Below, one piece after another: positions 44,156 through 52,578 of a stretch of 64,000 nucleotides of DNA. The notes below the pieces were generated by a model. It made no database searches. It saw only the letters and a list, made by a program, of their open reading frames with translations, and had not been told where the DNA came from. The DNA is from Pseudobutyrivibrio sp. OR37. GTDB lineage: Bacteria; Bacillota; Clostridia; Lachnospirales; Lachnospiraceae. Numbering within the stretch: the first letter of the stretch is position 1; every line of letters starts with the position of its first letter. The stretch covers positions 18,476-82,475 of the forward strand of contig NZ_FOQF01000014.1 in NCBI RefSeq assembly GCF_900113655.1, given 5' to 3'. Made by a program: the position numbers and the translations under genes.

Positions 44156-44195
44156 GCCAGGGGCACACCGCAAGGTGTGCCCCTGGCTTGTTTTT
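44156..44195 (+). terminator. Terminator with extended GGCACACC hairpin, copy 4
   Basis: A perfect 14-bp stem (GCCAGGGGCACACC with its complement) around GCAA, followed by TTGTTTTT. It closes the accessory region before the second polysaccharide operon. Confidence 0.92.
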
Positions 44196-44271
44196 ATGCC
44201 ATTTGTGTATTATTTGTGAAAAGTTACATATATTAATGAAAAAAATATAAGTAATTTTAATCAGTAGGCAA

Positions 44272-44300
44272 TTGTCAACAACTCTCTAATGATGTATACT
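44272..44300 (+). promoter_or_regulatory. Promoter of the second polysaccharide operon
   Basis: TTGTCA, 17 nt, TATACT, 54 nt before the ATG at 44355. No other clear promoter or terminator was seen down to 57784, so it may drive twelve genes. Confidence 0.7.
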
Positions 44301-44354
44301 TCTGCAAGATGGCCTATTACAGGTCTATCAGCGAAAAATACGAGGGAGTTTAAA

Positions 44355-45557
44355 ATGAGAGTTCTAATTGTAAATAAATTCTTATACCCTAACGGGGGTT
44401 CAGAAACATATATTTTCAAGCTGGGCGAAGCTCTTATGGCAAAGGGCAATGAGGTTCAGTATTTCGGCATGGAGCATGAAGGCAGATGCGTAGGCAATGC
44501 GGTTAATGCATACACATCTGATATGGATTTCCATGATGCCAGCAAGCTTGAAAAGCTTACATATCCTTTAAAGACTATCTATTCTAAAGAAGCTAGACAG
44601 AAGATTCGTCTTGTTTTAGATGATTTCAAGCCAGATGTTGTACATCTTAATAATTTCAATTATCAGCTTACACCATCCATGATTTTAGAGATTGTGAAGT
44701 GGAGAAAGCAGACAGGTCATGCATGTAAGATTGTATTTACAGCCCATGATTATCAGCTGGTTTGCCCTAACCACATGTGTAACAATCCAAACACACATGA
44801 AAATTGCGAAAAGTGCCTTAGTGGTAAGTTCATGAACTGTACCAAGGGTAAGTGTATCCACGGCAGCACAGCGAAAAGCTTTATCGGTACACTGGAAGCT
44901 ACCTTCTGGAAGCTTAAGGGCACATATAAATACATTGATACATTCATTTGCTGTAGCCAGTTTATGAAGAGCAAGCTTGATGCTAATCCATTGTTTGCTC
45001 CAAAGACTATTGCAATACATAATTTTATCGAATCTATCCCATGGATAGAATCTGAGAAGGAAGATTACGTACTCTACTTCGGAAGATATTCCGAGGAAAA
45101 GGGGATCCGTACATTGATTGAGGCAGCCAAGAGAATGCCTGAGGTTAATTTCATTTTTGCAGGCAAGGGTCCATTAGAAGATTTGCTTAAAGGCATTGAT
45201 AATATTAAGAATGTGGGCTTTAGGAGTGGCGATGATTTAGCTAATCTGATTCGCAAGGCCAAGATGTCTGTTTACTCATCAGAATGGTACGAAAACTGTC
45301 CTTTTTCTGTAATGGAATCCCAGATGTATGGTACACCAGTTATCGGTGCAAATATCGGCGGTATCCCGGAGCTTATTCAGGTAGGCAAGACTGGTCTTCT
45401 ATATGAAAGCGGAGATGTAGACCAGCTTTGTGATGCAATCCACAGCATTTGGCAGGATGATGCCAAGGCACAGGCTATGCATGAGGCTTGTAAGGATTTG
45501 AAGTTTGATACTATTGATGAGTATTTAGAGAAGATGATGAAGATATACGAGGGGTAA
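44355..45557 (+). CDS. GT4 glycosyltransferase with Cys-rich insert
   Basis: A 400-residue GT-B enzyme. The N-terminal half has KFLYPNGGSETYI and, after AHDYQLVCPNH, a cysteine cluster (MCNN, CEKC, NCTKGKC) that may bind zinc. The C-terminal half has VLYFGRYSEEKGI, FAGKGPLED and the donor-site MESQMYGTPVIGAN. The ATG at 44355 follows GAGGGAG at normal spacing. First gene of the operon, codons close to the genome's own style, unlike the AT-rich genes that follow. Donor unknown. Confidence 0.85.
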   Translation: MRVLIVNKFLYPNGGSETYIFKLGEALMAKGNEVQYFGMEHEGRCVGNAVNAYTSDMDFHDASKLEKLTYPLKTIYSKEARQKIRLVLDDFKPDVVHLNNFNYQLTPSMILEIVKWRKQTGHACKIVFTAHDYQLVCPNHMCNNPNTHENCEKCLSGKFMNCTKGKCIHGSTAKSFIGTLEATFWKLKGTYKYIDTFICCSQFMKSKLDANPLFAPKTIAIHNFIESIPWIESEKEDYVLYFGRYSEEKGIRTLIEAAKRMPEVNFIFAGKGPLEDLLKGIDNIKNVGFRSGDDLANLIRKAKMSVYSSEWYENCPFSVMESQMYGTPVIGANIGGIPELIQVGKTGLLYESGDVDQLCDAIHSIWQDDAKAQAMHEACKDLKFDTIDEYLEKMMKIYEG

Positions 45558-45559
45558 GA

Positions 45560-46552
45560 ATGATGGGTGAAAAGAAACGATACGACGCACTAGATGGAGT
45601 GAGAACACTTGCTTGTATAGGGATTGTGCTAATGCATGTATTGGCTAATACAGAGTACAATTTGAGTGGGTTTATATATGACCAAATGATACCTTCATTT
45701 ACCAACTTTACATTTCTGTTTATGTCAGTTAGTGGTTTCGGAATGTGTTGTGGATATTATGATAGGATGATATCAGGTAATATAGATATTGTTTCATTTT
45801 ACAAGAAAAGATATAAGAAAATCCTTCCCTTTTTTGCACTATTATGCTTTATGGATTTGATTATATCACCTAGTTTGAATTCGCTTTATGAAGTGTTTGC
45901 TAATTTAACTCTTTGTTTTGGTTTAATACCTAATGCTGACATTACGGTTATAGGAGTTGGCTGGTTCTTAGGAACGGTATTTGTTTTTTATATGTTGTTC
46001 CCATTCTTCTGTTTCTTATTAGCTAATAAAAAAAGAGCATGGATAGCATTGATAGCTTCATACATAATGAATTATTTATGCAGAGTATATTTTGATGCTG
46101 GAAGAAAGTCTATAGCATATAGTTTTATCTTTTTCATGATTGGCGGAATGGTATACATATATAAAGAAGAAATAGAAAAAATTGCTTCTATGAAATGGAT
46201 ATCAATCATTCTATTGGTGAAAAGCGTTGGAATATATTATTTTGTGACGAGTATAACTATCGTGATGTTGCTGATAGGTACTTGTATTTTAATCATGTCA
46301 CTGTTTATATCTGAAAAAGGATTATTAATAAATCCTATCATGAAATTCATAGGCGGAATAAGTTTTGAAATTTATCTTTGCCACATGTTTGTATTTAGAA
46401 TATTGGAAAAACTACGTTTAATTGAAATGACACAAAATAATTATATAGACTATTGGCTCACATTTCTCATGGTAGTGGTTGGATCTGTTTGCTTTTCCTA
46501 TACCGCAAGATTTGTAATACAGAAGATAGATACAATATTATTTAAGCGATGA
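45560..46552 (+). CDS. Acyltransferase 3 family membrane protein
   Basis: A 330-residue protein with about ten membrane helices, starting RYDALDGVRTLACIGIVLMHV (N-terminal motif of the family with its His) and containing VGWFLGTVFVFYML. It would O-acetylate a sugar of the polysaccharide using cytosolic acetyl-CoA. The start overlaps the ribosome-binding region of the preceding stop (2-nt gap). Substrate not deducible. Confidence 0.85.
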   Translation: MMGEKKRYDALDGVRTLACIGIVLMHVLANTEYNLSGFIYDQMIPSFTNFTFLFMSVSGFGMCCGYYDRMISGNIDIVSFYKKRYKKILPFFALLCFMDLIISPSLNSLYEVFANLTLCFGLIPNADITVIGVGWFLGTVFVFYMLFPFFCFLLANKKRAWIALIASYIMNYLCRVYFDAGRKSIAYSFIFFMIGGMVYIYKEEIEKIASMKWISIILLVKSVGIYYFVTSITIVMLLIGTCILIMSLFISEKGLLINPIMKFIGGISFEIYLCHMFVFRILEKLRLIEMTQNNYIDYWLTFLMVVVGSVCFSYTARFVIQKIDTILFKR

Positions 46553-46662
46553 AAGAGCTAGTAGAAAAAGTTGGATATACAAAATAAATGGTAGGAATTT
46601 TAAATGAGTAGTAATAAATTGAGAATATATAATTTTAGTTATCTACAGGAGAATTAAACTAG

Positions 46663-47763
46663 ATGAACATTATTTATTATCAGACAAAGACTAAATTTGA
46701 CAATACTGGTGACGCGTTAATAAATAGAGCACTAATTGAAACGCTACGAAAATACGGAGAAGTGAAGTGTAATTGTAGCGATGAGATACCAGAAAAATTT
46801 ATTAGTGAACTGGGTATTAGGGAATCAGAGAAGATTGATGTAAAGAATGAGTTTGGGTTTATATTAAATATACTTAGTGATGCTAGAATTGCAAAAAAGA
46901 ATGGTCATAAAGTATTTATAGTATCTGGATTAGGACATAACTATGGTAGAAGCTTAAAAAAATGTATTAGAAACTTAGTTGCTAGTTTGATTTTTTTGAT
47001 TTATAAAATCTATGGGGTAAGGACCATAAGAATTGGAATGTCAATAGGTCCTATTTCTAAAACACTTGCCATTACAGAAAAAATCAGAAGCATTTTTATT
47101 GATTATTACTATGTACGTGATACAAAATCGCTAGATTTATGCCACAGTATAGGTATAAAAAAGGCAAAAATGTGCCCCGATATGTCATGGCTATATGATT
47201 TTGATGGCGAACGACATGCTAATGATAATAATGATATTTGCATCAATTTGAGGGGGACAGTTGACTTTAATGCTGATGAAGACTATCAGGAGAAAGTGAT
47301 AAAAAAATGTGATGAAATTATTGCTAATCTATATAGAGATGGGTCTAAATTATATTTTTGCTATCAGGTTTTAGAAGATAAAGATTTTTGTAATTACATT
47401 TATGATAGGTTTAAGAAAAAATATAATAGTGAACTAATAGAGCAACAGTTAGGACTAGATGATGCTTCTGAGATATATAGCAAATGTACGTACAACATAA
47501 GTAATAGACTGCATTCATTATTGTTAGGATATAAGTATGGTGCGTTACCAATTGCTCTCCTTGACCAGAAAAAGAATTTTAAGATTCAGCAAACCATGGT
47601 TGATAGTGGTTTAGGAGAATTATCAATAGATGTTTATAGTGATTCATCTAATAATGCTGAAAGGATATCACAGCAAAAGAACGATTTCGCAAGTAAATTA
47701 TTTGAAGTAGAAAAAAAGAGACAAGAAGAAATATTGACAATTTTAGAATACATTTTTAATTAA
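46663..47763 (+). CDS. Polysaccharide pyruvyl transferase family protein
   Basis: A 366-residue protein of the WcaK/CsaB fold: IIYYQTKTKFDNTGDALINRAL at the start (by parts), RIGMSIGPI, and NISNRLHSLLLGYKYGALPIAL as the C-terminal signature. It should transfer pyruvate from phosphoenolpyruvate to form a ketal on a sugar, giving the polymer negative charge. Coding is AT-rich. It follows a 110-nt gap, with CAGGAGAA before its ATG. Some family members are glycosyltransferase-like instead. Confidence 0.85.
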   Translation: MNIIYYQTKTKFDNTGDALINRALIETLRKYGEVKCNCSDEIPEKFISELGIRESEKIDVKNEFGFILNILSDARIAKKNGHKVFIVSGLGHNYGRSLKKCIRNLVASLIFLIYKIYGVRTIRIGMSIGPISKTLAITEKIRSIFIDYYYVRDTKSLDLCHSIGIKKAKMCPDMSWLYDFDGERHANDNNDICINLRGTVDFNADEDYQEKVIKKCDEIIANLYRDGSKLYFCYQVLEDKDFCNYIYDRFKKKYNSELIEQQLGLDDASEIYSKCTYNISNRLHSLLLGYKYGALPIALLDQKKNFKIQQTMVDSGLGELSIDVYSDSSNNAERISQQKNDFASKLFEVEKKRQEEILTILEYIFN

Positions 47764-47783
47764 GTTATTAAGAAAGGATTATT

Positions 47784-48956
47784 ATGGCAGAAAAGAAATT
47801 AAACGGAACCGTAATCGTAACTTACAGATGCAACGCACGTTGCTCTATGTGTAACAGATATAAGGCACCATCAAAGCCTGAAGAAGAAATCTCAATCGAG
47901 ACAATCAAGAAGCTTCCTAAGATGTATTTCACAAACATCACAGGTGGTGAGCCTTTTATCAGAACAGATATCAAGGATATTGTTCGTGAGCTTTATAAGA
48001 AGTCAGACCGTATTGTAATTTCTACAAATGGTTTCTTTACAGATCGTATTGTAGATCTTTGTAAGGAGTTCCCACAGATTGGTATTCGTATTTCTATCGA
48101 AGGTCTGGAGGAGACAAATAACAAGATTCGTGGTCTTGATAATGGTTTTCAGAGAGGCTACCAGACACTTAAGAAGCTTCGTGAGATGGGTATGAAGGAC
48201 GTTGGATTTGGTATGACAGTTCAAGATATGAACGCACCTGATCTTGTACCTCTTTACCAGCTTTCTGATGAGATGGGAATGGAGTTTGCAACAGCTTCAC
48301 TTCACAATAGTTTCTATTTCGTAGAAGCTAAGAACATTATTAAGGATCGTCCAATGGTAGCTCAGAATTTTGAGAATCTTGTTAACGAGCTTCTTGCAAG
48401 CAAGAGCCCTAAGAAGTGGTTTAGAGCATACTTCAACCACGGACTTATCAATTATATCTATGGACAGAAGAGACTTCTTCCATGTGATATGTCATTCGAT
48501 ACTTTCTTCATCGATCCTTATGGTGATGTAATGCCATGTAATGGTACAAAGGACAAAGAGGTTATGGGTAACCTTAATGAGCAGTCATGGGATGAGCTTT
48601 GGAATTCTCCAGAGGCAGAGTCAGTTCGTGCAAAGGTTCGTTGCTGTGATAGAGATTGCTGGATGATTGGTTCAGTTTCACCAGCTATGCATAAGTATAT
48701 TTGGGTACCACTATGGTGGGTAATCCGTCACAAGGCTAAGTTCTGGACAAAGAAGAAGTACAGCATGTACGAGAACAAGATTGTTCGTGATCTCCGTGAT
48801 GGCAAGGTAACAAAGGAAGATCTTGATAAGTGCAGTACATGTGATATGTGTGCAACAGTAAACAATGGTCTTTCAGCAGCATCTATGGAACAGCTTAAGG
48901 ATAAGACTGGTGAAGAGATTGTAGATGCTGATATTGCAGCACAGTTAGGCAAATAA
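47784..48956 (+). CDS. Radical SAM/SPASM protein in polysaccharide locus
   Basis: A 390-residue protein with the [4Fe-4S] motif CNARCSMC near residue 17, the SAM-binding GGEP segment, and a SPASM-like C-terminal part with cysteines in LPCDMSF, MPCNGTK, CCDRDCW and CSTCDMC. Such enzymes modify peptides, tRNA or sugars by radical chemistry; in polysaccharide loci they may alter a sugar or amino-acid substituent, but no substrate is known here. Codons are of the host's highly expressed type, in contrast to the AT-rich gene before it. AAGGATT precedes the ATG. Confidence 0.82.
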   Translation: MAEKKLNGTVIVTYRCNARCSMCNRYKAPSKPEEEISIETIKKLPKMYFTNITGGEPFIRTDIKDIVRELYKKSDRIVISTNGFFTDRIVDLCKEFPQIGIRISIEGLEETNNKIRGLDNGFQRGYQTLKKLREMGMKDVGFGMTVQDMNAPDLVPLYQLSDEMGMEFATASLHNSFYFVEAKNIIKDRPMVAQNFENLVNELLASKSPKKWFRAYFNHGLINYIYGQKRLLPCDMSFDTFFIDPYGDVMPCNGTKDKEVMGNLNEQSWDELWNSPEAESVRAKVRCCDRDCWMIGSVSPAMHKYIWVPLWWVIRHKAKFWTKKKYSMYENKIVRDLRDGKVTKEDLDKCSTCDMCATVNNGLSAASMEQLKDKTGEEIVDADIAAQLGK

Positions 48957-48989
48957 AATATAAATGTATTATTGAAAGAGGGAATAAGT

Positions 48990-50228
48990 ATGAAAATCGC
49001 AGTAGCAGGAACAGGATATGTAGGTCTTTCGATAGCAACATTATTAGCTCAACATCATGAGGTTCATGCTGTTGATGTAATTGCTGAAAAAGTAGAAAAG
49101 ATTAATAAGAGAGTATCTCCAATTCAAGACGAATATATTGAAAAATATCTTGCTGAAAAAGAATTGAATTTGGTAGCCACATTAGATGCAGAGGAAGCAT
49201 ATACAAATGCGGATTTTGTAGTCATCGCAGCACCAACAAATTATGATTCTCAAACACAGTATTTTGATACATCAGCTGTTGAGAATGTAATTGAGCTTGT
49301 AATGAAGTATAACCCAAATGCCATTATGGTAATCAAGTCTACCATTCCTGTAGGCTACACTAAGTCTATTAGAAAAAAATTTGGTTCAGACAACATTCTC
49401 TTTAGTCCAGAGTTTCTTCGTGAGAGTAAGGCTTTATATGACAACTTGTATCCTTCAAGAATTATTGTGGGTACAGATTTAGATGACGAGAGATTAGTAA
49501 AAGCTGCTCATACATTTGCTGGACTTCTTCAAGAAGGTGCAATTAAAGAAAACATAGATACATTGTTTATGGGATTTACTGAAGCAGAAGCAGTGAAGCT
49601 TTTCGCTAATACATATCTTGCTCTTAGAGTTTCTTACTTTAACGAACTTGATACATATGCTGAAATGAAGGGACTTGATACTCAGCAGATTATTAATGGT
49701 GTTTGTCTTGATCCACGTATTGGTACCCATTACAACAATCCTTCATTTGGCTATGGCGGATATTGCTTGCCTAAGGATACAAAACAACTTCTTGCTAACT
49801 ACAAGGATGTTCCTCAAGATATGATGTCAGCTATAGTAGAAAGTAATAGAACACGCAAGGATTTTATTGCAGATAGAGTTCTTAAGAAGGCTGGTTATTA
49901 TGGATACTCAGAAGGTAATACTTGGAGTGCTGATACAGAAAAGAGTGTTACAGTCGGTGTATACCGCCTTACTATGAAATCTAATTCGGATAATTTCCGT
50001 CAGAGCTCGATTCAGGGTGTAATGAAGCGAATAAAAGCTAAGGGCGCAACAGTGGTTATCTATGAGCCTACATTGAAGGACGGCGAAACTTTCTTTGGAA
50101 GTAAAGTTGTAAATAATCTTGATGAGTTTAAGAAAATGAGTGATAGCATTATAGCTAATAGATACGACAGTTGTTTAGATGATGTTAAAGATAAAGTATA
50201 TACTAGAGATTTATTCCGAAGAGATTAA
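48990..50228 (+). CDS. ugd: UDP-glucose 6-dehydrogenase, copy 2
   Basis: A 412-residue paralogue of the enzyme at 3680-4924 with identical key motifs: [30 protein letters not shown] and the catalytic Cys in [11 protein letters not shown]. Most differences are in surface positions, and codon use is more AT-rich. ATG at 48990 follows AGAGGGA; a TTG 18 nt upstream is an unlikely start. It supplies UDP-glucuronate for the second locus, possibly under separate control. It could have come with the locus from a related strain rather than by local duplication. Confidence 0.93.
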   Translation: MKIAVAGTGYVGLSIATLLAQHHEVHAVDVIAEKVEKINKRVSPIQDEYIEKYLAEKELNLVATLDAEEAYTNADFVVIAAPTNYDSQTQYFDTSAVENVIELVMKYNPNAIMVIKSTIPVGYTKSIRKKFGSDNILFSPEFLRESKALYDNLYPSRIIVGTDLDDERLVKAAHTFAGLLQEGAIKENIDTLFMGFTEAEAVKLFANTYLALRVSYFNELDTYAEMKGLDTQQIINGVCLDPRIGTHYNNPSFGYGGYCLPKDTKQLLANYKDVPQDMMSAIVESNRTRKDFIADRVLKKAGYYGYSEGNTWSADTEKSVTVGVYRLTMKSNSDNFRQSSIQGVMKRIKAKGATVVIYEPTLKDGETFFGSKVVNNLDEFKKMSDSIIANRYDSCLDDVKDKVYTRDLFRRD

Positions 50229-50242
50229 GCGAAGGTAAAAAA

Positions 50243-51367
50243 GTGAAAATACTTATAATCAGACCATTCCCAGAAAAAATAAATATAGATAGCTATAATG
50301 TTCAAGAGATTGGCCTTGCTAAGGCTTTAGTAGAAAAAGGACATGAGTGTGGCATAGTATTCTTTGAAACAAAAAAGAATAATTCCGAACAACTAATTCA
50401 CACAGATTATGGAAAAGATATCCATATATATTGGCGTACAGGAATTAATATATTAAAAAATGGCTTGTTTTGGAATTTAAAAGAGCTTATCAGCGAATAT
50501 GATGTTGTACAGGTTAATGAATATGATCAGTTATATAGTTGGTACATATATACATATTGCAAAAAGCCTGTAATTGTTTATCATGGTCCATACTTTAATT
50601 CATTTAATAAGAGATATAACTTAAAGACGTCTATATTTGATAGGATATTCCTGAATAAAAGAAACAAGCAGAATACACACATTTTAACAAAGAGCGAGAT
50701 GGCATCTACTTATTTAAAAGATAAGGGGTTTGAAAATGTTAAAACAGTCGGTGTAGGACTTGATAAAAATAAACTTGTAAATGAAGAACCATGCGAAGAA
50801 GTAGTAAAGACACTTGATGAAATAGATGGTTTCAATACCTTCTTATATGTTGGGAAGATTGAAGAACGTAGAAATATTCTATTTTTGTTAGATGTATTTT
50901 CAGAAGTAAATAAGTGTTCTAAATGTAAATTGGTTTTGGTGGGAACAGGCCTTGAAGAGTATAAAAAACGTGTACGTGCGAAAATAATTGAGTTAGGCAT
51001 AGAAGAGTCTGTTATATGGATAGATAAAATGGCTCAAAGTCAATTACCAAATCTTTACAAGGCATGCAAGTTTTTCTTATTCCCTACAGAATACGATATT
51101 TTTGGTATGGTTTTATTGGAAGCAATGTATTATGGAATGACTGTTTTTTCAAGTGTGAATGGGGGAAGCAGTACTTTAATACATTCAGGAGAGAATGGAT
51201 ATATCTTTAATGACTTGAACGTAGATGCATGGTCTAATCAGATTAAGAACGTTTTAAATAGAGATGATTCGTCAATTGGATTAAAAGCTCAGGAGATGAT
51301 ACAGAAAAATTATTTGTGGTCTTCCTTGGCAGATGATTTTATTGATGCTTATGAAAACTGTGTGTGA
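50243..51367 (+). CDS. GT4 glycosyltransferase
   Basis: A 374-residue GT-B enzyme starting at GTG (IIRPFPEKINIDSYN). The C-terminal half holds FLYVGKIEERRN, LVGTGLEEYK and the donor-site FPTEYDIFGMVLLEAMYYG with the E-x7-E pattern. Ribosome binding site AAGG lies before the GTG. AT-rich codons. It belongs to the second polysaccharide operon. Donor unknown. Confidence 0.85.
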   Translation: MKILIIRPFPEKINIDSYNVQEIGLAKALVEKGHECGIVFFETKKNNSEQLIHTDYGKDIHIYWRTGINILKNGLFWNLKELISEYDVVQVNEYDQLYSWYIYTYCKKPVIVYHGPYFNSFNKRYNLKTSIFDRIFLNKRNKQNTHILTKSEMASTYLKDKGFENVKTVGVGLDKNKLVNEEPCEEVVKTLDEIDGFNTFLYVGKIEERRNILFLLDVFSEVNKCSKCKLVLVGTGLEEYKKRVRAKIIELGIEESVIWIDKMAQSQLPNLYKACKFFLFPTEYDIFGMVLLEAMYYGMTVFSSVNGGSSTLIHSGENGYIFNDLNVDAWSNQIKNVLNRDDSSIGLKAQEMIQKNYLWSSLADDFIDAYENCV

Positions 51368-51418
51368 AAAAGATAAAGTCGTAATTTATAAAATATAAAA
51401 AGATAAAGAGGAACGAAA

Positions 51419-52567
51419 ATGAATAATAAAAAAGCTCGTGTAATTGCATTATATTTGCCTCAGTTTCATCCAGTACCATCAAATGATAAATACTGGGGAA
51501 AGGGATTTACTGAGTGGACTAATGTTGCAAAAGCAAGACCACTTTTTAAGGGGCATGATCAACCAAGGATTCCAGCAGATTTAGGTTTTTACGATTTAAG
51601 ACTCCAAGAAGTGGCAGAAGAACAGGCAAAACTTGCAGAAGAAGCTGGAATAGAAGGATTCTGTTATTGGCACTATTGGTTCGGAAATGGTAAGGAAGTA
51701 TTAGAGATGCCATTTGATAGAGCAGTTCGTACAGGTAAGCCAGATTTTCCATTTTGTTTAGGCTGGGCGAATCATGATTGGACAACAAAAACTTGGGAAA
51801 AGGGTAAAGGTATTGCTAAGGATACAATGATTTTTAAGCAGGAGTATCCAGGAGATGAAGACTATAAAGCACATTTCTTTAGATTTTTAGATGCCTTTAA
51901 GGATGATAGATATATTAAAGTGGATGGAAAGCCATTATTCCTTGTATTTGACCCATTCGCTATTCCGGATCCAGAGCATTTTATAAATTATTGGAATGAG
52001 CTTGCTAAAGAAAATGGACTTGAGGGATTTCATTTTGTAGGAACTACAGCAGCTCCAAATATTAATCCTAAGAATTTATCATCATTCTTTGATGCATTCG
52101 AGGAAAAGGTTGATAATACAAAGAATGTAGGCTTTGACGCTATTAGAACATATAATCAAAAATATGCTGAACTTATGGCAGGAGGAAAAGTTAAGAAGGT
52201 ATTTAATGCTCTTCTTCGTAGAATAGCTCCAGGTTTAGCAATTGAAAAATATGATTATAAGAAAATTGTAGATAATATTTATTCTGATATTGATTCAAGA
52301 AATGATGTGTATCCACAGTTATTAGCAGGCTGGGATAGATCGCCAAGATCTGGTAGAAGAGCTATTATTTATCATGGAACAACACCTGAAACATTTAAGT
52401 ATGCAGTAGAAAAAGTTCTTGATAGAGTTAAAGATAAAGATCTAGAGCATCGTATTGTATTCCTTAATTCATGGAATGAATGGGGCGAAGGAGCTTACAT
52501 GGAGCCAGATTTGAAGTATGGAAAAGGTAAGCTTGAGGCATTGAGAGAAGCATTAGAGGAATCGTAA
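51419..52567 (+). CDS. WbsX-family protein (GH99-like domain)
   Basis: A 382-residue protein with the WbsX signature: ALYLPQFHPVPSNDKYWG, GFTEWTNVAKARPLF, GFCYWHYWF and FLNSWNEWGEGAYMEP. The family has a glycosidase-like barrel related to GH99 but lies in O-antigen and capsule loci, where it is thought to make or trim the glycan. No signal peptide is seen, so it works in the cytosol. GAGGAACG precedes the ATG. Confidence 0.87.
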   Translation: MNNKKARVIALYLPQFHPVPSNDKYWGKGFTEWTNVAKARPLFKGHDQPRIPADLGFYDLRLQEVAEEQAKLAEEAGIEGFCYWHYWFGNGKEVLEMPFDRAVRTGKPDFPFCLGWANHDWTTKTWEKGKGIAKDTMIFKQEYPGDEDYKAHFFRFLDAFKDDRYIKVDGKPLFLVFDPFAIPDPEHFINYWNELAKENGLEGFHFVGTTAAPNINPKNLSSFFDAFEEKVDNTKNVGFDAIRTYNQKYAELMAGGKVKKVFNALLRRIAPGLAIEKYDYKKIVDNIYSDIDSRNDVYPQLLAGWDRSPRSGRRAIIYHGTTPETFKYAVEKVLDRVKDKDLEHRIVFLNSWNEWGEGAYMEPDLKYGKGKLEALREALEES

Positions 52568-52578
52568 ATAATCAGAGC

